NCBI RefSeq assembly: GCF_900112705.1
Contig: NZ_FOMR01000011.1
Coordinates: 37,053 to 101,052 of the forward strand
Length of the DNA stretch: 64,000 nt
Source: Lentibacillus persicus
Lineage (GTDB): Bacteria; Bacillota; Bacilli; Bacillales; Amphibacillaceae
Direction of reading: 5' to 3'
Shown here: piece by piece, positions 17,430 through 26,934 of the stretch
Position numbering within the stretch: the stretch's first letter is position 1
Layout of the letters: each line of letters starts with the position of its first letter
Made by a program: the position numbers and the translations under genes
The notes under the pieces: model-generated
Told to the model about the DNA's origin: nothing
What the model saw: the letters and a program-made list of their open reading frames with translations, nothing else
Database searches by the model: none

Positions 17430-18965
17430 ATGGAGCAGAGCGAAATGATTTTAGTGCTTGATTTTGGCAGCCAGTATAACCAACTGATTACACGTCGTAT
17501 CAGAGAACATGGTGTTTACAGTGAACTGCACTCACACAGGATAACCGTCGAAAAGGTAAAGGAAATGAACCCAAAAGGTATTATTCTCTCGGGTGGTCCG
17601 CACAGCGTCTATGATGCGACGAGTTTTCGCTGTGACCCGGCTATTTTTGAGTTAGGAGTACCTGTTCTCGGGATTTGTTATGGCATGCAGCTGATGGCGC
17701 TTCATTATGGCGGGGAAGTCTCAGGCACGACTAATCGTGAATATGGCAAAGCGGAAATAAATTTGAACCAGATAAGCGATGTGTTTGCAGGTACGCCTGA
17801 AAGCCAGACCGTCTGGATGAGCCATGGAGATAAAGTGATCCAGCCGCCTGAAAATTTCACAACAGATGCCACGAGTCCTTCAACACCGATTGCTGCTATG
17901 AGTGATGCGAACCGCGGGTTGTATGGTGTCCAATTTCATCCTGAAGTCCGTCACTCAGAATATGGCCATAGAGTGCTGAGAAACTTTGTTTACGATGTGT
18001 GTGGCTGTGAAGGCGATTGGACGATTGAGAATTTCATCGAGATGGAAGTTGCTAATATCCGTCAGCAGGTCGGGGACCGGAAAGTGCTTTGCGCGTTAAG
18101 CGGCGGTGTTGATTCATCCGTTGTCGCTGCACTCATTCATAAAGCTATCGGTAAGCAGTTGACATGTATATTTGTTGATCACGGTCTGCTCAGGAAAAAT
18201 GAAGCAGAGGAAGTGACGGCAACTTTTCAGGATGATTTTGACATGAATTTTATAAAAATCGACGCAGCTGACCGGTTTTTGTCAAAATTAAAAGGTGTCG
18301 ATGATCCCGAACAGAAACGGAAGATTATCGGCAACGAATTCATTTATGTTTTTGATGATGAAGCAGATAAAATAAAAGATATCGATTTTTTGGCACAGGG
18401 AACGCTTTACACCGACGTCATCGAAAGCGGAACCGAAACGGCCCAGACGATTAAGTCACATCATAATGTCGGCGGACTGCCGGAGGATATGCAATTTGAC
18501 TTGATTGAACCGCTGAACACATTGTTTAAAGATGAAGTGAGAGAGCTTGGGCTGCAGCTTGGATTGCGGGAAAATATTGTATGGCGGCAGCCGTTTCCGG
18601 GTCCGGGACTTGCTATCCGGGTTCTTGGTGAAGTAACTGAAGAGAAACTTAAAATTGTTCGTGAATCGGATGCGATTTTACGCGAAGAAATTGCAGCTGC
18701 CGGGCTGGAGCGGGACATCTGGCAATACTTCACGGTTCTTCCTGACATTCGCAGCGTCGGCGTCATGGGAGATGCACGCACATACGATTACACAATTGGC
18801 ATCAGAGCAGTGACATCCATTGATGGCATGACATCAGACTGGGCGCGCATTCCGTGGGATGTTTTGGAAAAAATATCAACGCGCCTTGTAAATGATGTCG
18901 AGCATATTAACCGTGTCGTGTATGATGTGACGAGCAAACCGCCGGCAACAATCGAGTGGGAATAA
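17430..18965 (+). CDS. guaA: GMP synthase (glutamine-hydrolysing)
   Basis: A 511-residue two-domain enzyme converting XMP to GMP with glutamine and ATP. The N-terminal class I glutaminase has the nucleophile Cys in GICYGMQL and the His-Glu pair in FHPEV. The ATP-pyrophosphatase domain begins LSGGVDSSV near residue 225, and the C-terminal dimerisation domain ends with the family's KPPATIEWE. Length equals the family norm. ATG 17430 follows AGAGGAG. It is controlled by the upstream guanine riboswitch. Confidence 0.97.
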   Translation: MEQSEMILVLDFGSQYNQLITRRIREHGVYSELHSHRITVEKVKEMNPKGIILSGGPHSVYDATSFRCDPAIFELGVPVLGICYGMQLMALHYGGEVSGTTNREYGKAEINLNQISDVFAGTPESQTVWMSHGDKVIQPPENFTTDATSPSTPIAAMSDANRGLYGVQFHPEVRHSEYGHRVLRNFVYDVCGCEGDWTIENFIEMEVANIRQQVGDRKVLCALSGGVDSSVVAALIHKAIGKQLTCIFVDHGLLRKNEAEEVTATFQDDFDMNFIKIDAADRFLSKLKGVDDPEQKRKIIGNEFIYVFDDEADKIKDIDFLAQGTLYTDVIESGTETAQTIKSHHNVGGLPEDMQFDLIEPLNTLFKDEVRELGLQLGLRENIVWRQPFPGPGLAIRVLGEVTEEKLKIVRESDAILREEIAAAGLERDIWQYFTVLPDIRSVGVMGDARTYDYTIGIRAVTSIDGMTSDWARIPWDVLEKISTRLVNDVEHINRVVYDVTSKPPATIEWE

Positions 18966-18991
18966 CGAATGATATGTATAAAAACATAAAT

Positions 18992-19004
18992 AATGTTCGT
19001 TTTT
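18992..19004 (+). promoter_or_regulatory. PurR box upstream of pbuG
   Basis: AATGTTCGTTTTT read on the minus strand matches the PurBox consensus AWWWCCGAACWWT at 12 of 13 positions. It lies just upstream of the predicted -35 at 19008. A clear inverted partner box was not found. Confidence 0.55.
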
Positions 19005-19007
19005 TCG

Positions 19008-19036
19008 TTGACGATGTCGAATTTTTGTAGTACAGT
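19008..19036 (+). promoter_or_regulatory. Sigma-A promoter of pbuG
   Basis: TTGACG (19008-19013), 17 nt, TACAGT (19031-19036), 20 nt before the riboswitch aptamer. Confidence 0.55.
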
Positions 19037-19055
19037 GACACTATAATTAAATAAA

Positions 19056-19122
19056 TGCGTATAATTTGGGGAATATGGCCCAAGAGTTTCTACCGGACCA
19101 CCGTAAATGGTCTGACTACGCA
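19056..19122 (+). ncRNA. Guanine-class purine riboswitch upstream of pbuG
   Basis: P1 TGCGTA (19056-19061) pairs with TACGCA (19117-19122). The core GTTTCTACC and P3 GGACCA/TGGTC are present. The specificity base is C19116, hence guanine/hypoxanthine. An expression-platform terminator follows at 19187-19218. Confidence 0.93.
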
Positions 19123-19186
19123 GGATCGAGCCATGAAGTTGAGTGTTTTATACCTCTTCTGATTGCTTTTTCTTGCTTGTTTTTAC

Positions 19187-19218
19187 AATACTCTTGCCCC
19201 TGGCAGGAGTATTTTTTA
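19187..19218 (+). terminator. Riboswitch terminator of pbuG
   Basis: AATACTCTTGCC pairs with GGCAGGAGTATT, followed by TTTTATTTT. Confidence 0.88.
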
Positions 19219-19300
19219 TTTTGAGGAAAAAAGCTTTTGAAGCGGCGTCCAGAAAGAACAACATTTAAAGAAAAGCTTGAAAAGGTTTGGAGGAGACATA

Positions 19301-20635
19301 ATGAAAAATTATTTTCGCTTTCAGGAATTAGGCACGAATTACAGACAGGAATTCATGGCGGGAATGACAACGTTTTTGGCGATGGCTTATATCTTATTTG
19401 TGAACCCGTCAACACTTGCATTAGTCGGTGTCGAGGAACTGCCTGAAGGTGTCACGCGTATTGATCAGGGGGCAGTGTTTACGGCTACTGCAATTGCTGC
19501 TGCTGTCGGGACATTAATTATGGGGGTTTTTGCTAAATATCCGATTGCGCTTGCACCCGGGATGGGTTTGAACGCATTTTTCTCCTATACCGTGATACTC
19601 GGATTTGGTATTCCTTGGGAAACTGCACTGGCCGGTGTTTTAGCTTCAGGACTTATTTTTATTGTATTAACATTGACCGGCTTGCGACAGAAAGTGATTG
19701 ACGCTATTCCGGGGAATCTGAAAATGGCAGTAGGTGCCGGGATTGGTGTCTACATTGCTTTTATCGGTTTTCAGAATGCCGGCATTATTGTAGGGGACGA
19801 TGCAACGTTAGTCGCTTTGGGTAATTTAACGTCACCGACTGTGCTATTGGCCATTTTTGGCATTTTTGTCTCCGTTATTTTACTGAGCCTGAATATTAAA
19901 GGCGGCATTTTTTACGGCATGATCATTACAGCCATTGCCGGTATGGTCACGGGGTTGATTGAACCGCCGTCAGGTATTGGCGGAATCGTAGGCGAGGTGC
20001 CAAGTGTGGCGCCAACATTCGGTCAGGCATTCATCCATTTTGGTGATATTTTTACCATTGAGATGCTCGTCGTTATTTTGACATTTCTATTCGTTGACTT
20101 CTTTGATACGGCAGGAACACTTGTGGCCGTGGCTAACCAAGCTGGTCTGATGAAAGATAATAAATTGCCGCGGGCCGGAAAAGCGTTGTTCGCGGATTCA
20201 GCTGCTACAGTGGCGGGAGCGGCAATCGGTACCTCAACAACAACGTCATATATCGAATCAACGGCAGGCGTTGGCGCGGGTGGACGTACCGGATTTGCTT
20301 CGGTTGTGACGGCAGGATTTTTCATTTTGGCCTTGTTCTTCTCCCCGCTGTTAAGCGTTGTTACTGCAGAAGTGACGGCGCCTGCGTTAATTATCGTAGG
20401 GGTCATGATGGCGGCTTCGTTGAAAGATATTGACTGGGATCAGTTTGAAATTGCTGTACCCGCATTTTTGACGGTTATCACAATGCCGCTCGCATACAGT
20501 ATTGCAACCGGTATCGCCCTAGGTTTCATTTTCTACCCGATTACGATGATTTTAAAGGGGCGCATTAAAGAAGTCAATCCGATCATGTACCTTCTGTTTG
20601 TCATATTTATACTGTACTTTATTTTCTTGAGCTAA
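19301..20635 (+). CDS. pbuG: Guanine/hypoxanthine permease
   Basis: A 444-residue NCS2/AzgA-type purine:proton symporter with 12 or more hydrophobic segments. Family motifs seen are YRQEFMAGMTTFLAMAYILFVNP at the N-terminus, GMGLNAFFSYTV, and LFVDFFDTAGTLVAVANQAG. The start is ATG 19301, directly behind GGAGGAG (19289-19295); the TTG at 19277 has no SD. It imports guanine and hypoxanthine and is switched by the guanine riboswitch and probably PurR. The place after guaA matches B. subtilis. Confidence 0.95.
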   Translation: MKNYFRFQELGTNYRQEFMAGMTTFLAMAYILFVNPSTLALVGVEELPEGVTRIDQGAVFTATAIAAAVGTLIMGVFAKYPIALAPGMGLNAFFSYTVILGFGIPWETALAGVLASGLIFIVLTLTGLRQKVIDAIPGNLKMAVGAGIGVYIAFIGFQNAGIIVGDDATLVALGNLTSPTVLLAIFGIFVSVILLSLNIKGGIFYGMIITAIAGMVTGLIEPPSGIGGIVGEVPSVAPTFGQAFIHFGDIFTIEMLVVILTFLFVDFFDTAGTLVAVANQAGLMKDNKLPRAGKALFADSAATVAGAAIGTSTTTSYIESTAGVGAGGRTGFASVVTAGFFILALFFSPLLSVVTAEVTAPALIIVGVMMAASLKDIDWDQFEIAVPAFLTVITMPLAYSIATGIALGFIFYPITMILKGRIKEVNPIMYLLFVIFILYFIFLS

Positions 20636-20674
20636 CAATGAAATAACCGTATGTTTTCGGGTGTAACTAAACTT

Positions 20675-20712
20675 AAACCAGCTAATCATTATCCAATGGT
20701 TAGCTGGTTTTT
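20675..20712 (+). terminator. Terminator after pbuG
   Basis: AAACCAGCTAA pairs with TTAGCTGGTTT, followed by a T run. Confidence 0.9.
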
Positions 20713-20824
20713 GAACTTGTTTCACTTTGGGGAGCACATTGTTTCAGAAATATATAAGAGAATATATTTAATTTAAATGTAAATAATATATACAGTTTGT
20801 AAATTTGATGAGGAATGATTGGCC

Positions 20825-21349
20825 ATGCATATCATCTATAACTTATTAATTTTATTGGCTGGCTGGCGATGGGGTGACTGGCGAAATTGGGAAAAATATT
20901 ATCCAACTATACTTTTTTTTATTGTAAATGATCTCCTATATAATTTTATAACGTATAATCATCCGTTTTGGGATTTTAATGAAAATGTATTTCGAGTGCA
21001 ATTCTTTAATCATACAACGTTGTCGTTATTAATAATGTTTGTTAGTTATCCAGTAACCATTTTGATTTATCTGAAAAAATTCTTCGGGACGACCAAGTGG
21101 AACGTAAGGCTATTTCATTTCATGCTTTGGGTAATAATCTATCTTGCAGTCGAACACATTAATTTGCACATTGGTTTAATTTCTCATCATAATGGTTGGA
21201 GTATGTGTTATTCGGTGCCATTTGTTATTGCCATGTTTATTATATTTCCAATCCATTACAGGAATCCCTTGTTGGCATGGCTGATAACATTAGGAATTTT
21301 AATTTTGCTTACAATTCCATTCGATTTTCCATTGGACAAAATGAAATAA
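20825..21349 (+). CDS. CBO0543-like membrane protein (first of two)
   Basis: A 174-residue protein with about five membrane segments and conserved aromatics (WRWGDWRNWEKYYPTILFF near the N-terminus, EHINLHIGLISHHNGW in the middle). It resembles the CBO0543 family of small Firmicute membrane proteins, for which no function is established. ATG 20825 lies 11 nt from GAGG; a TTG at 20819 is the alternative. The gene is clearly more AT-rich than pbuG, and a second family member follows, so it may be an acquired accessory pair. Confidence 0.65.
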   Translation: MHIIYNLLILLAGWRWGDWRNWEKYYPTILFFIVNDLLYNFITYNHPFWDFNENVFRVQFFNHTTLSLLIMFVSYPVTILIYLKKFFGTTKWNVRLFHFMLWVIIYLAVEHINLHIGLISHHNGWSMCYSVPFVIAMFIIFPIHYRNPLLAWLITLGILILLTIPFDFPLDKMK

Positions 21350-21408
21350 TACCAGCGTGATGGGAATTTCAAGTGTGATCAAATATGCAATTGTGTCGGG
21401 GTGTATAT

Positions 21409-21888
21409 ATGGAAATCATTTTATGGTGGATCGCATTTTTTATCGGCATTGTCTTATTATGGTTTAGCTTAAGAAAGCTGCCTTTTAAAGAATGGATTTT
21501 AGTTTATTTATTAACCTCTTATTTTTCGATCATTCTTGGTACGATTGTTGTGGAAGAAAATATGCTGCATTACCCTGAAAAAGTTTTGGATAAACATTTT
21601 GAATCGAGCATCCTTTTTGAATACCTTATGTTACCTGCTGCGAATATTTATTTCTATTACACTACATATCAATCCAAGTTACCCGGCATGTTGATTCAAA
21701 GTTTAATTTATTCTTCGCTTTTAACGATGATCGAAGTGCCTTTAGAAAAATATACCGATTTGATTGAGTATCATACATGGACATGGATGTATACGTTTAT
21801 CAGTCTCTTTTTATTTTTTATTTTTATTCGTATTCTAATGCAATTAATTAACAAGGCCGGCGCTTGTGCCGTTTCTCGCGGCAAATGA
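21409..21888 (+). CDS. CBO0543-like membrane protein (second of two)
   Basis: A 159-residue protein with about four or five membrane segments (the first from MEIILWWIAFFIGIVLLWF, the last near WMYTFISLFLFFIFIRIL) and a conserved acidic loop. It resembles its upstream neighbour in layout and in the LPFKEW/YLLTSYFS region. ATG 21409 is preferred over 21385, but the SD (GGGGTG) is weak in both cases. Function unknown. It is AT-rich like its partner. Confidence 0.6.
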   Translation: MEIILWWIAFFIGIVLLWFSLRKLPFKEWILVYLLTSYFSIILGTIVVEENMLHYPEKVLDKHFESSILFEYLMLPAANIYFYYTTYQSKLPGMLIQSLIYSSLLTMIEVPLEKYTDLIEYHTWTWMYTFISLFLFFIFIRILMQLINKAGACAVSRGK

Positions 21889-21989
21889 GACTGGATTATC
21901 ACAGGACAGGTGTATATGGTGGACGGCGGTAGAATGGCTAAGTTGAATCTTCCTTAAGGAAGGCTTTAATACCTACCAACCAGCACTTT

Positions 21990-23153
21990 TTATATTCCGC
22001 GCCTTCGCGTTCTCATGTTCATCGTATGGTAAATGATTAACAACAGCGTGCCGATAGCTGAAGAAACACCTAGTACTGCATACAGGGTACCGCCGCCATA
22101 CGTTTCAATAAGCGCTCCGCCAAGCAGGGACCCGATAATACCTGATATACCAAAAAATACAGCGTAAAATAACAGATGTCCGGTTGATTGAAGGAGCTTT
22201 GGAATCAAGCGTGTGACGTAATCAAGGGCTGCCAGATAAAAAATGCCAAAGGTGAGTCCGTGTAAAAATTGCAGGGCAATGATAAACAGCGGGTCGTTGG
22301 CCGCAGCATATAAAAACCAGCGTACACTGTAAACAATACCGGCAAAAATGACAAAAATTAAGGTGTGATAATTGCGGAACCAGCGGCCGGCAAATGCAAA
22401 AATAAGTGCCTCACTTGCAACACCGACAAACCATGCGATTCCTACGAGTCCCTCATTTCCACCAAGCTGTTTGATATACAGACCGATAAAACTATCGCTT
22501 GTCCGGTGGGTCATTGTGATAAACATGATGAAAAACAAAAAAAGCAGAAAAGGTTTATTCCGGATAAGCTTGTTAACATCTTTAAGCTGGACCGGTTCAT
22601 TCGCAACTTTTACATCAGTGAGCTTGAAGGTGACAATAAGCGCCATTATCCCGAAAAGCAAGTAAGGCCAAATCATATATTGAATACCGGCGGCGCTTAA
22701 AAATTGGCCGATGACGAGTGACGAAATCGCAAAACCAATCGATCCCCACGTCCGGATCGTTCCGAACGAAATATTCAACGCATCAGCACGGCGCTGACCG
22801 AGACTGTCACCAAGCCCGCCGATTGGTGATGTAAAAAAGTAAAAGACAAACCCCGCCAGCAAGATAGCGACAAGACTGTTCATCTGGAAAAATAAGATAC
22901 TGCTGATGAGAAGGCCGATAATACAGATTAATAGAATGTACTTGACGGTTTTATATTTGTCACTCATGTATCCCCAGAATGGCTGGGCAATAATGGCTGC
23001 CAATGGTCCCACGGCGAGAACCCAGCCGATTTCAGTTCCATTTAATCCTTTGTATTCCAAATAAAGCGGCAAAAAACTGAGAATAATCGTATTTGTAGCA
23101 TGAAAGCTGAATAACAGCATTTTTAATGGTGTAAGTGACGGTTCGTTTGACAT
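21990..23153 (-). CDS. MFS transporter (YwbF/3-phenylpropionate-type)
   Basis: A 387-residue major facilitator with 12 predicted membrane segments. The MFS loop between helices 2 and 3 reads AQPFWGYMSDKYKTVKY. The N-terminal half (LLFSFHATNTIILSFLPLYLEYKGLN) resembles the MFS_1-like group that contains B. subtilis YwbF and E. coli HcaT. The substrate is unknown. ATG 23153 follows AGAGGAGCG on the minus strand. It is transcribed alone and faces away from the monooxygenase gene. Confidence 0.75.
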   Translation of the reverse strand: MSNEPSLTPLKMLLFSFHATNTIILSFLPLYLEYKGLNGTEIGWVLAVGPLAAIIAQPFWGYMSDKYKTVKYILLICIIGLLISSILFFQMNSLVAILLAGFVFYFFTSPIGGLGDSLGQRRADALNISFGTIRTWGSIGFAISSLVIGQFLSAAGIQYMIWPYLLFGIMALIVTFKLTDVKVANEPVQLKDVNKLIRNKPFLLFLFFIMFITMTHRTSDSFIGLYIKQLGGNEGLVGIAWFVGVASEALIFAFAGRWFRNYHTLIFVIFAGIVYSVRWFLYAAANDPLFIIALQFLHGLTFGIFYLAALDYVTRLIPKLLQSTGHLLFYAVFFGISGIIGSLLGGALIETYGGGTLYAVLGVSSAIGTLLLIIYHTMNMRTRRRGI

Positions 23154-23335
23154 GTTGCTCGCTCCTCTATGGTTCTTGGCGATTCCGGAAAGTGTTGCCT
23201 ACAGCAGTATACGCCACTTTGGCAATGTAAACAAGCCATGCGTATGATGAGTGCTTATACCACTTTTGTGATATGATGACAGCAATCTATGCCAGGTATG
23301 TAGATGACGAAAAGTTTCAGAAAGGACGTGTCAAC

Positions 23336-23641
23336 ATGGCATATATCTTACAAGTGGATTTTGAATTGGATGGCCCTTTTGGTCAAGAGATGGCAGAGGA
23401 ATTTTCTGATCTGGCAAAAAGCATTAATGAAGAGGAAGGCTTTATATGGAAGATTTGGACTGAAGATAGTGAAGCGAAGGAAGCGGGCGGTATTTATCTG
23501 TTTCAGTCAAAAGAATCAGCACAAAATTATTTAACGATGCACACTGAACGGTTAAAGCAGTTTGGTATAGAGCCGGTTAACGGGAAAATATTTGAAGTGA
23601 ATGAAACGTTAACTCAAATTAATAATGGTCCAATTAAATAA
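23336..23641 (+). CDS. YdhR-family putative monooxygenase
   Basis: A 101-residue dimeric alpha/beta-barrel protein of the YdhR type: MAYILQVDFELDGPFG at the start, GFIWKIWTED and GGIYLFQSKESAQNYL as the two core repeats. ATG 23336 follows AAAGGACGTG; the open frame begins earlier at 23273 but without an SD. The family is annotated as putative monooxygenases with unknown substrates. Confidence 0.8.
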   Translation: MAYILQVDFELDGPFGQEMAEEFSDLAKSINEEEGFIWKIWTEDSEAKEAGGIYLFQSKESAQNYLTMHTERLKQFGIEPVNGKIFEVNETLTQINNGPIK

Positions 23642-23722
23642 CTTAAAAGCTCGGGGCGAGAACAAGATGTGCCAGCTGCGTTTTATGGCAGCTGGTATGG
23701 TCAGTCACATTTAATTGTGAAC

Positions 23723-23827
23723 TTCAGCGAAAAAACTGTAAACTTGAGCCGATTTTGTGACAACTTAAGCCGAATCTCGTTGAGTTTGAGCCGAAACTGT
23801 AACAATTTGAGCGAACGGACCTGCCCC
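23723..23827 (+). repeat. 21-bp intergenic tandem array D (5 units, AACTTGAGCC core)
   Basis: Five 21-bp units start at 23723, 23744, 23765, 23786 and 23807. They begin TTCAGCG, TTGAGCC, TTAAGCC, TTGAGCC and TTGAGCG, and the preceding bases are mainly AAC. The array fills the convergent gap between the YdhR-like gene and msrA. It has the same period and core as the arrays at 17206 and 37769. Confidence 0.85.
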
Positions 23828-23852
23828 TGAAGTTTCCCCACGTTTAGTGAAC

Positions 23853-24380
23853 TTATTTCCAAACTTTCTCAATAAACGCATCCCGGCCGGATTGGGCGCG
23901 GTCTTTTTTATAATGCTCGGCATGCTTTTTATAGAAGTCCTGGTGATATTCTTCGGCTGGATAGAAAGTCGATGCCGGCAAAATTTGTGTCACAATCGGG
24001 TCGTTAAATTTGCCGCTTTCTGCAAGTGCTTGCCTCGATTGTTCAGCGAGATCGCGCTGTTCTTCATTATGGTAAAAAATTGCGGTCCGGTATGAATCGC
24101 CACGATCGTGAAATTGGCCGCCATCATCGGTTGGATCAATTTGACGCCAGTAAATAGCAAGAATTTCATTATAAGGCATGACTTCCGGATCGTATGTGAT
24201 CTCAACAGCTTCAAAATGGCCGCTGTTACCGCTTTTTACATCTTCATATGAAGGGTTTGTCATATGGCCGCCGGTATAGCCTGACAAAACACCATGGATG
24301 CCGCTCCATTGGTCAAATGGCTTAACCATACACCAGAAACACCCTCCTGCAAAGGTTGCTTTTCTCAGTTGATTTATCAT
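23853..24380 (-). CDS. msrA: Peptide-methionine (S)-S-oxide reductase MsrA
   Basis: A 175-residue MsrA with active site GGCFWC (Cys14, with Cys17 as a nearby partner), [26 protein letters not shown] and the C-terminal AEEYHQDF motif. It reduces methionine-S-sulfoxide in oxidised proteins using thioredoxin. No msrB is fused or adjacent. ATG 24380 follows GGAGGAAAGG on the minus strand. Confidence 0.95.
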   Translation of the reverse strand: MINQLRKATFAGGCFWCMVKPFDQWSGIHGVLSGYTGGHMTNPSYEDVKSGNSGHFEAVEITYDPEVMPYNEILAIYWRQIDPTDDGGQFHDRGDSYRTAIFYHNEEQRDLAEQSRQALAESGKFNDPIVTQILPASTFYPAEEYHQDFYKKHAEHYKKDRAQSGRDAFIEKVWK

Positions 24381-24455
24381 GTTCCTTTCCTCCTGTCGAT
24401 AACCGTTTCGTCATTATAACATAGGTGCCGGCAACAAGGTTAAGTGTGCTGCATT

Positions 24456-26012
24456 TTACAAAAAGTACGGGCCGAAAAAGACTGCAACCATTAGTGCGTG
24501 AGTGCCTGCAAAATAAACAATCCTGGAAGGTGCATGCCAGTCACGTGTTACTTTTGCCGACTGGGCTGCAATATAGGCAATTACTGCTGAAACCAGGATA
24601 AACACATAGGAGCTTCCAGTGAACGTTAAGTAATCAGGTGCGCGTGCGAAAATGTCATCAATGAACACCATGTCCTGGAACAGGAATACTGCCAGCATGT
24701 AAATGGCAATTCCCGCACAAAAAAACCATGACCGCTCTTCATCCAGTTTACGCCCTTTAATGACATACATCAGGACAACGAACAGCACCGGCCACATCAG
24801 CCAGATAGTCGTGACAAGAAGCGTAATCAGCACTTTGGCAAGCATGCCGAACGTTTTGCCCAATGCCCGCAGCCAGTCATCCTGATCAAGACCGGCAGCC
24901 TTTTCGATAATTGAAGCGTTGCTAGATGAAATATAAACGTTTTTCGATTCACCGCTTTGTTCAAGCCACATAACTGTCGAGTCATTTACCCATTGTGGGT
25001 ACGTTCCCGCTTTTGGGGTGTTGCTTTTACGAAAGGTTTTGACCTCGCCGCTATTTGTAATGGTCGCGGAATAGACATTGAAGGCCCGGTTATTCTGGTA
25101 TTTCGTTTCGGTATAGCCGCCCGCACTGAACAAAAGATGCGGTTTACCATTCTGATAAGAAATCGTTATCGTGTTCGCTTCGCTTAGGGCGCCTCCGCCG
25201 GCAGGATCAGGGAAAGATAGTGGCTCGAGCGCTGGCGCTCGGTTGCTCCCTACGGAGGTCTCACTCATATAAGTATAGGATTGCGGTGAACCCTGCGACT
25301 GTTTTTGCACCGTTTCCATAATATAAGCGATTTTTCCGTCATGAATGGCAAAGTCCATATCTTCAACGGTTTGCATTGGGTCAATTTGAAACGATTCCTG
25401 GTGAATCATTTCGGCGTTATGATCGGCCAGTTCATAAATACTTAACGCCACGTCGTTGTTAAGCGAAATCTCTGTCATAAAATATACGTGGTCTTCTCCC
25501 TGGAACGGGATGATGTCATCCAGGTTATCTTCCAATTGCATGATCTTGGAAGAATTGTTGCTTGACGGGTCAAGTTCATATAATGTGTTTTTCTTGATGT
25601 AAAGTGCCGTATTGTCGAGTGGATAAAAACGATCGGCATCAGGCACAATCACATTGCCTTCACGATCACGGATATCGCTGTAATCATGATAAATCAGTTC
25701 GTCGCCATTGAGAAAGACTTGAGTCCATTTATCGAGCGGAATATCGTATGATGTTTCATCAAGCAGTTCGAATTTCCGGTTAAACGTTTTTACCTTGAGC
25801 AGGTCTGGTTCATATGTTTGCAAAACATATTGACCTTCTGATGTTTCCTTGACAGGAAGTCTTTTATCCACAGGGGTTTCCCCAATTTTCAACCCCCTGC
25901 TCCAATCCTTTTCAGGCCGTTCAGTCACGTCGGCAATGCCTTCATTCAGCATAAGCAAAACACCTAACAGAATCACAATAGAAGGCAAAACCCAAAATAA
26001 ATGCTTTTTCAT
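24456..26012 (-). CDS. Large membrane protein with extracytoplasmic beta domain, unknown function
   Basis: A 518-residue protein. Residues 1-25 form a membrane helix or uncleaved signal. Residues 30 to about 370 are hydrophilic and beta-rich, with repeated Y/D/E segments suggestive of a propeller-like fold outside the cell. Four membrane helices follow, from about residue 380 to the end. ATG 26012 follows the SD GGGGGG; the TTG at 26018 is too close. I do not recognise the family. It is likely monocistronic on the minus strand. Confidence 0.6.
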   Translation of the reverse strand: MKKHLFWVLPSIVILLGVLLMLNEGIADVTERPEKDWSRGLKIGETPVDKRLPVKETSEGQYVLQTYEPDLLKVKTFNRKFELLDETSYDIPLDKWTQVFLNGDELIYHDYSDIRDREGNVIVPDADRFYPLDNTALYIKKNTLYELDPSSNNSSKIMQLEDNLDDIIPFQGEDHVYFMTEISLNNDVALSIYELADHNAEMIHQESFQIDPMQTVEDMDFAIHDGKIAYIMETVQKQSQGSPQSYTYMSETSVGSNRAPALEPLSFPDPAGGGALSEANTITISYQNGKPHLLFSAGGYTETKYQNNRAFNVYSATITNSGEVKTFRKSNTPKAGTYPQWVNDSTVMWLEQSGESKNVYISSSNASIIEKAAGLDQDDWLRALGKTFGMLAKVLITLLVTTIWLMWPVLFVVLMYVIKGRKLDEERSWFFCAGIAIYMLAVFLFQDMVFIDDIFARAPDYLTFTGSSYVFILVSAVIAYIAAQSAKVTRDWHAPSRIVYFAGTHALMVAVFFGPYFL

Positions 26013-26124
26013 TTTCAACCCCCCTGTACATATAATAATTTTACCATAAATAGGAAGAGGGGAGGTTTTTGTTTATGCTCGATTAAAGGTACAATATAAT
26101 ATAGAAGAAGGGAGTGGGAGGCTA

Positions 26125-26835
26125 ATGGCAACGCCGTTTGTTAATAAGATTTTGACGGGGAAAGTTAAACGTATGGGGACGCCTGGCGCGAAATCGCCGA
26201 TGGAGCGGGAATGGGAAAGCGGTATTTTCAAGAATATCACGGTTGGACCGCAGTGGATTGGAACTGAAGGGTTCTCAACTGACGAAATAGCGGACAAAAA
26301 AGCACATGGCGGTCCGGAAAAAGCCGTTTTTGCCTATCCATCAAAACATTACCGTTATTGGCGGGATGATGTGAACATAATGGAAATGGGCATCGGCGCG
26401 ATGGGGGAGAACTTATCCCTTGAAAACGCTGATGAATCAACGGTTTGTATTGGTGATACGTATCGGCTCGGTGACAGCATTGTTCAGGTCTCCCAGCCAA
26501 GACGGCCGTGCTGGAAACCGGCAAGACGCTTTCGTGTGATAGATCTGGCATTAAGAATCCAAAACAGCGGGCGGACAGGCTGGTATTTTCGTGTTTTGCA
26601 GGAAGGCTATGCAGAGAGCGGCAAAGAAATGGAACTGATCGAACGTCCGTATCCGGAATGGACCATTGCTGCCTGCAATGACGTCATGTATGTGAAAAAG
26701 AGAGACCTCAAACTGGCAGAGCAGTTGGCATCGTGTGAATTGCTTGCCCCCAATTGGAAAAAATCGCTGGAAAAAAGATTGCAAGGCAAACAATCATCCG
26801 ACGCCAAACGCGTCTACGGCCCCAATAAGGATTAG
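26125..26835 (+). CDS. MOSC domain protein (YiiM-like)
   Basis: A 236-residue protein with a MOSC domain. The early motif HGGPEKAVFAYPSKHY and the conserved cysteine in SQPRRPCWKPARRF mark the sulfur-carrier site; GAMGENL is also typical. YiiM-type proteins are molybdenum-cofactor-dependent reductases of N-hydroxylated compounds. The C-terminal 60 residues correspond to the helical 3-alpha region (WTIAACNDVMY). ATG 26125 is preceded by AGGGAGTGGGAGG. Confidence 0.82.
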   Translation: MATPFVNKILTGKVKRMGTPGAKSPMEREWESGIFKNITVGPQWIGTEGFSTDEIADKKAHGGPEKAVFAYPSKHYRYWRDDVNIMEMGIGAMGENLSLENADESTVCIGDTYRLGDSIVQVSQPRRPCWKPARRFRVIDLALRIQNSGRTGWYFRVLQEGYAESGKEMELIERPYPEWTIAACNDVMYVKKRDLKLAEQLASCELLAPNWKKSLEKRLQGKQSSDAKRVYGPNKD

Positions 26836-26934
26836 GGACGAGGGGACGGGATCGTTGTCCCGCATTAAAAGTTATATGCTGAACGAATGGAATCATGAAA
26901 TGGTTACGGGCTGTAACCGGCGGGAGGTAAAAAA

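Noticed and set aside
18461..18781. Minus-strand frame inside guaA
   Set aside because: Antisense shadow of a highly conserved gene with Ser/Arg-rich composition typical of such shadows.
20023..20406. Minus-strand 127-codon frame inside pbuG
   Set aside because: Antisense shadow; Ala/Thr/Pro-rich product with no SD.
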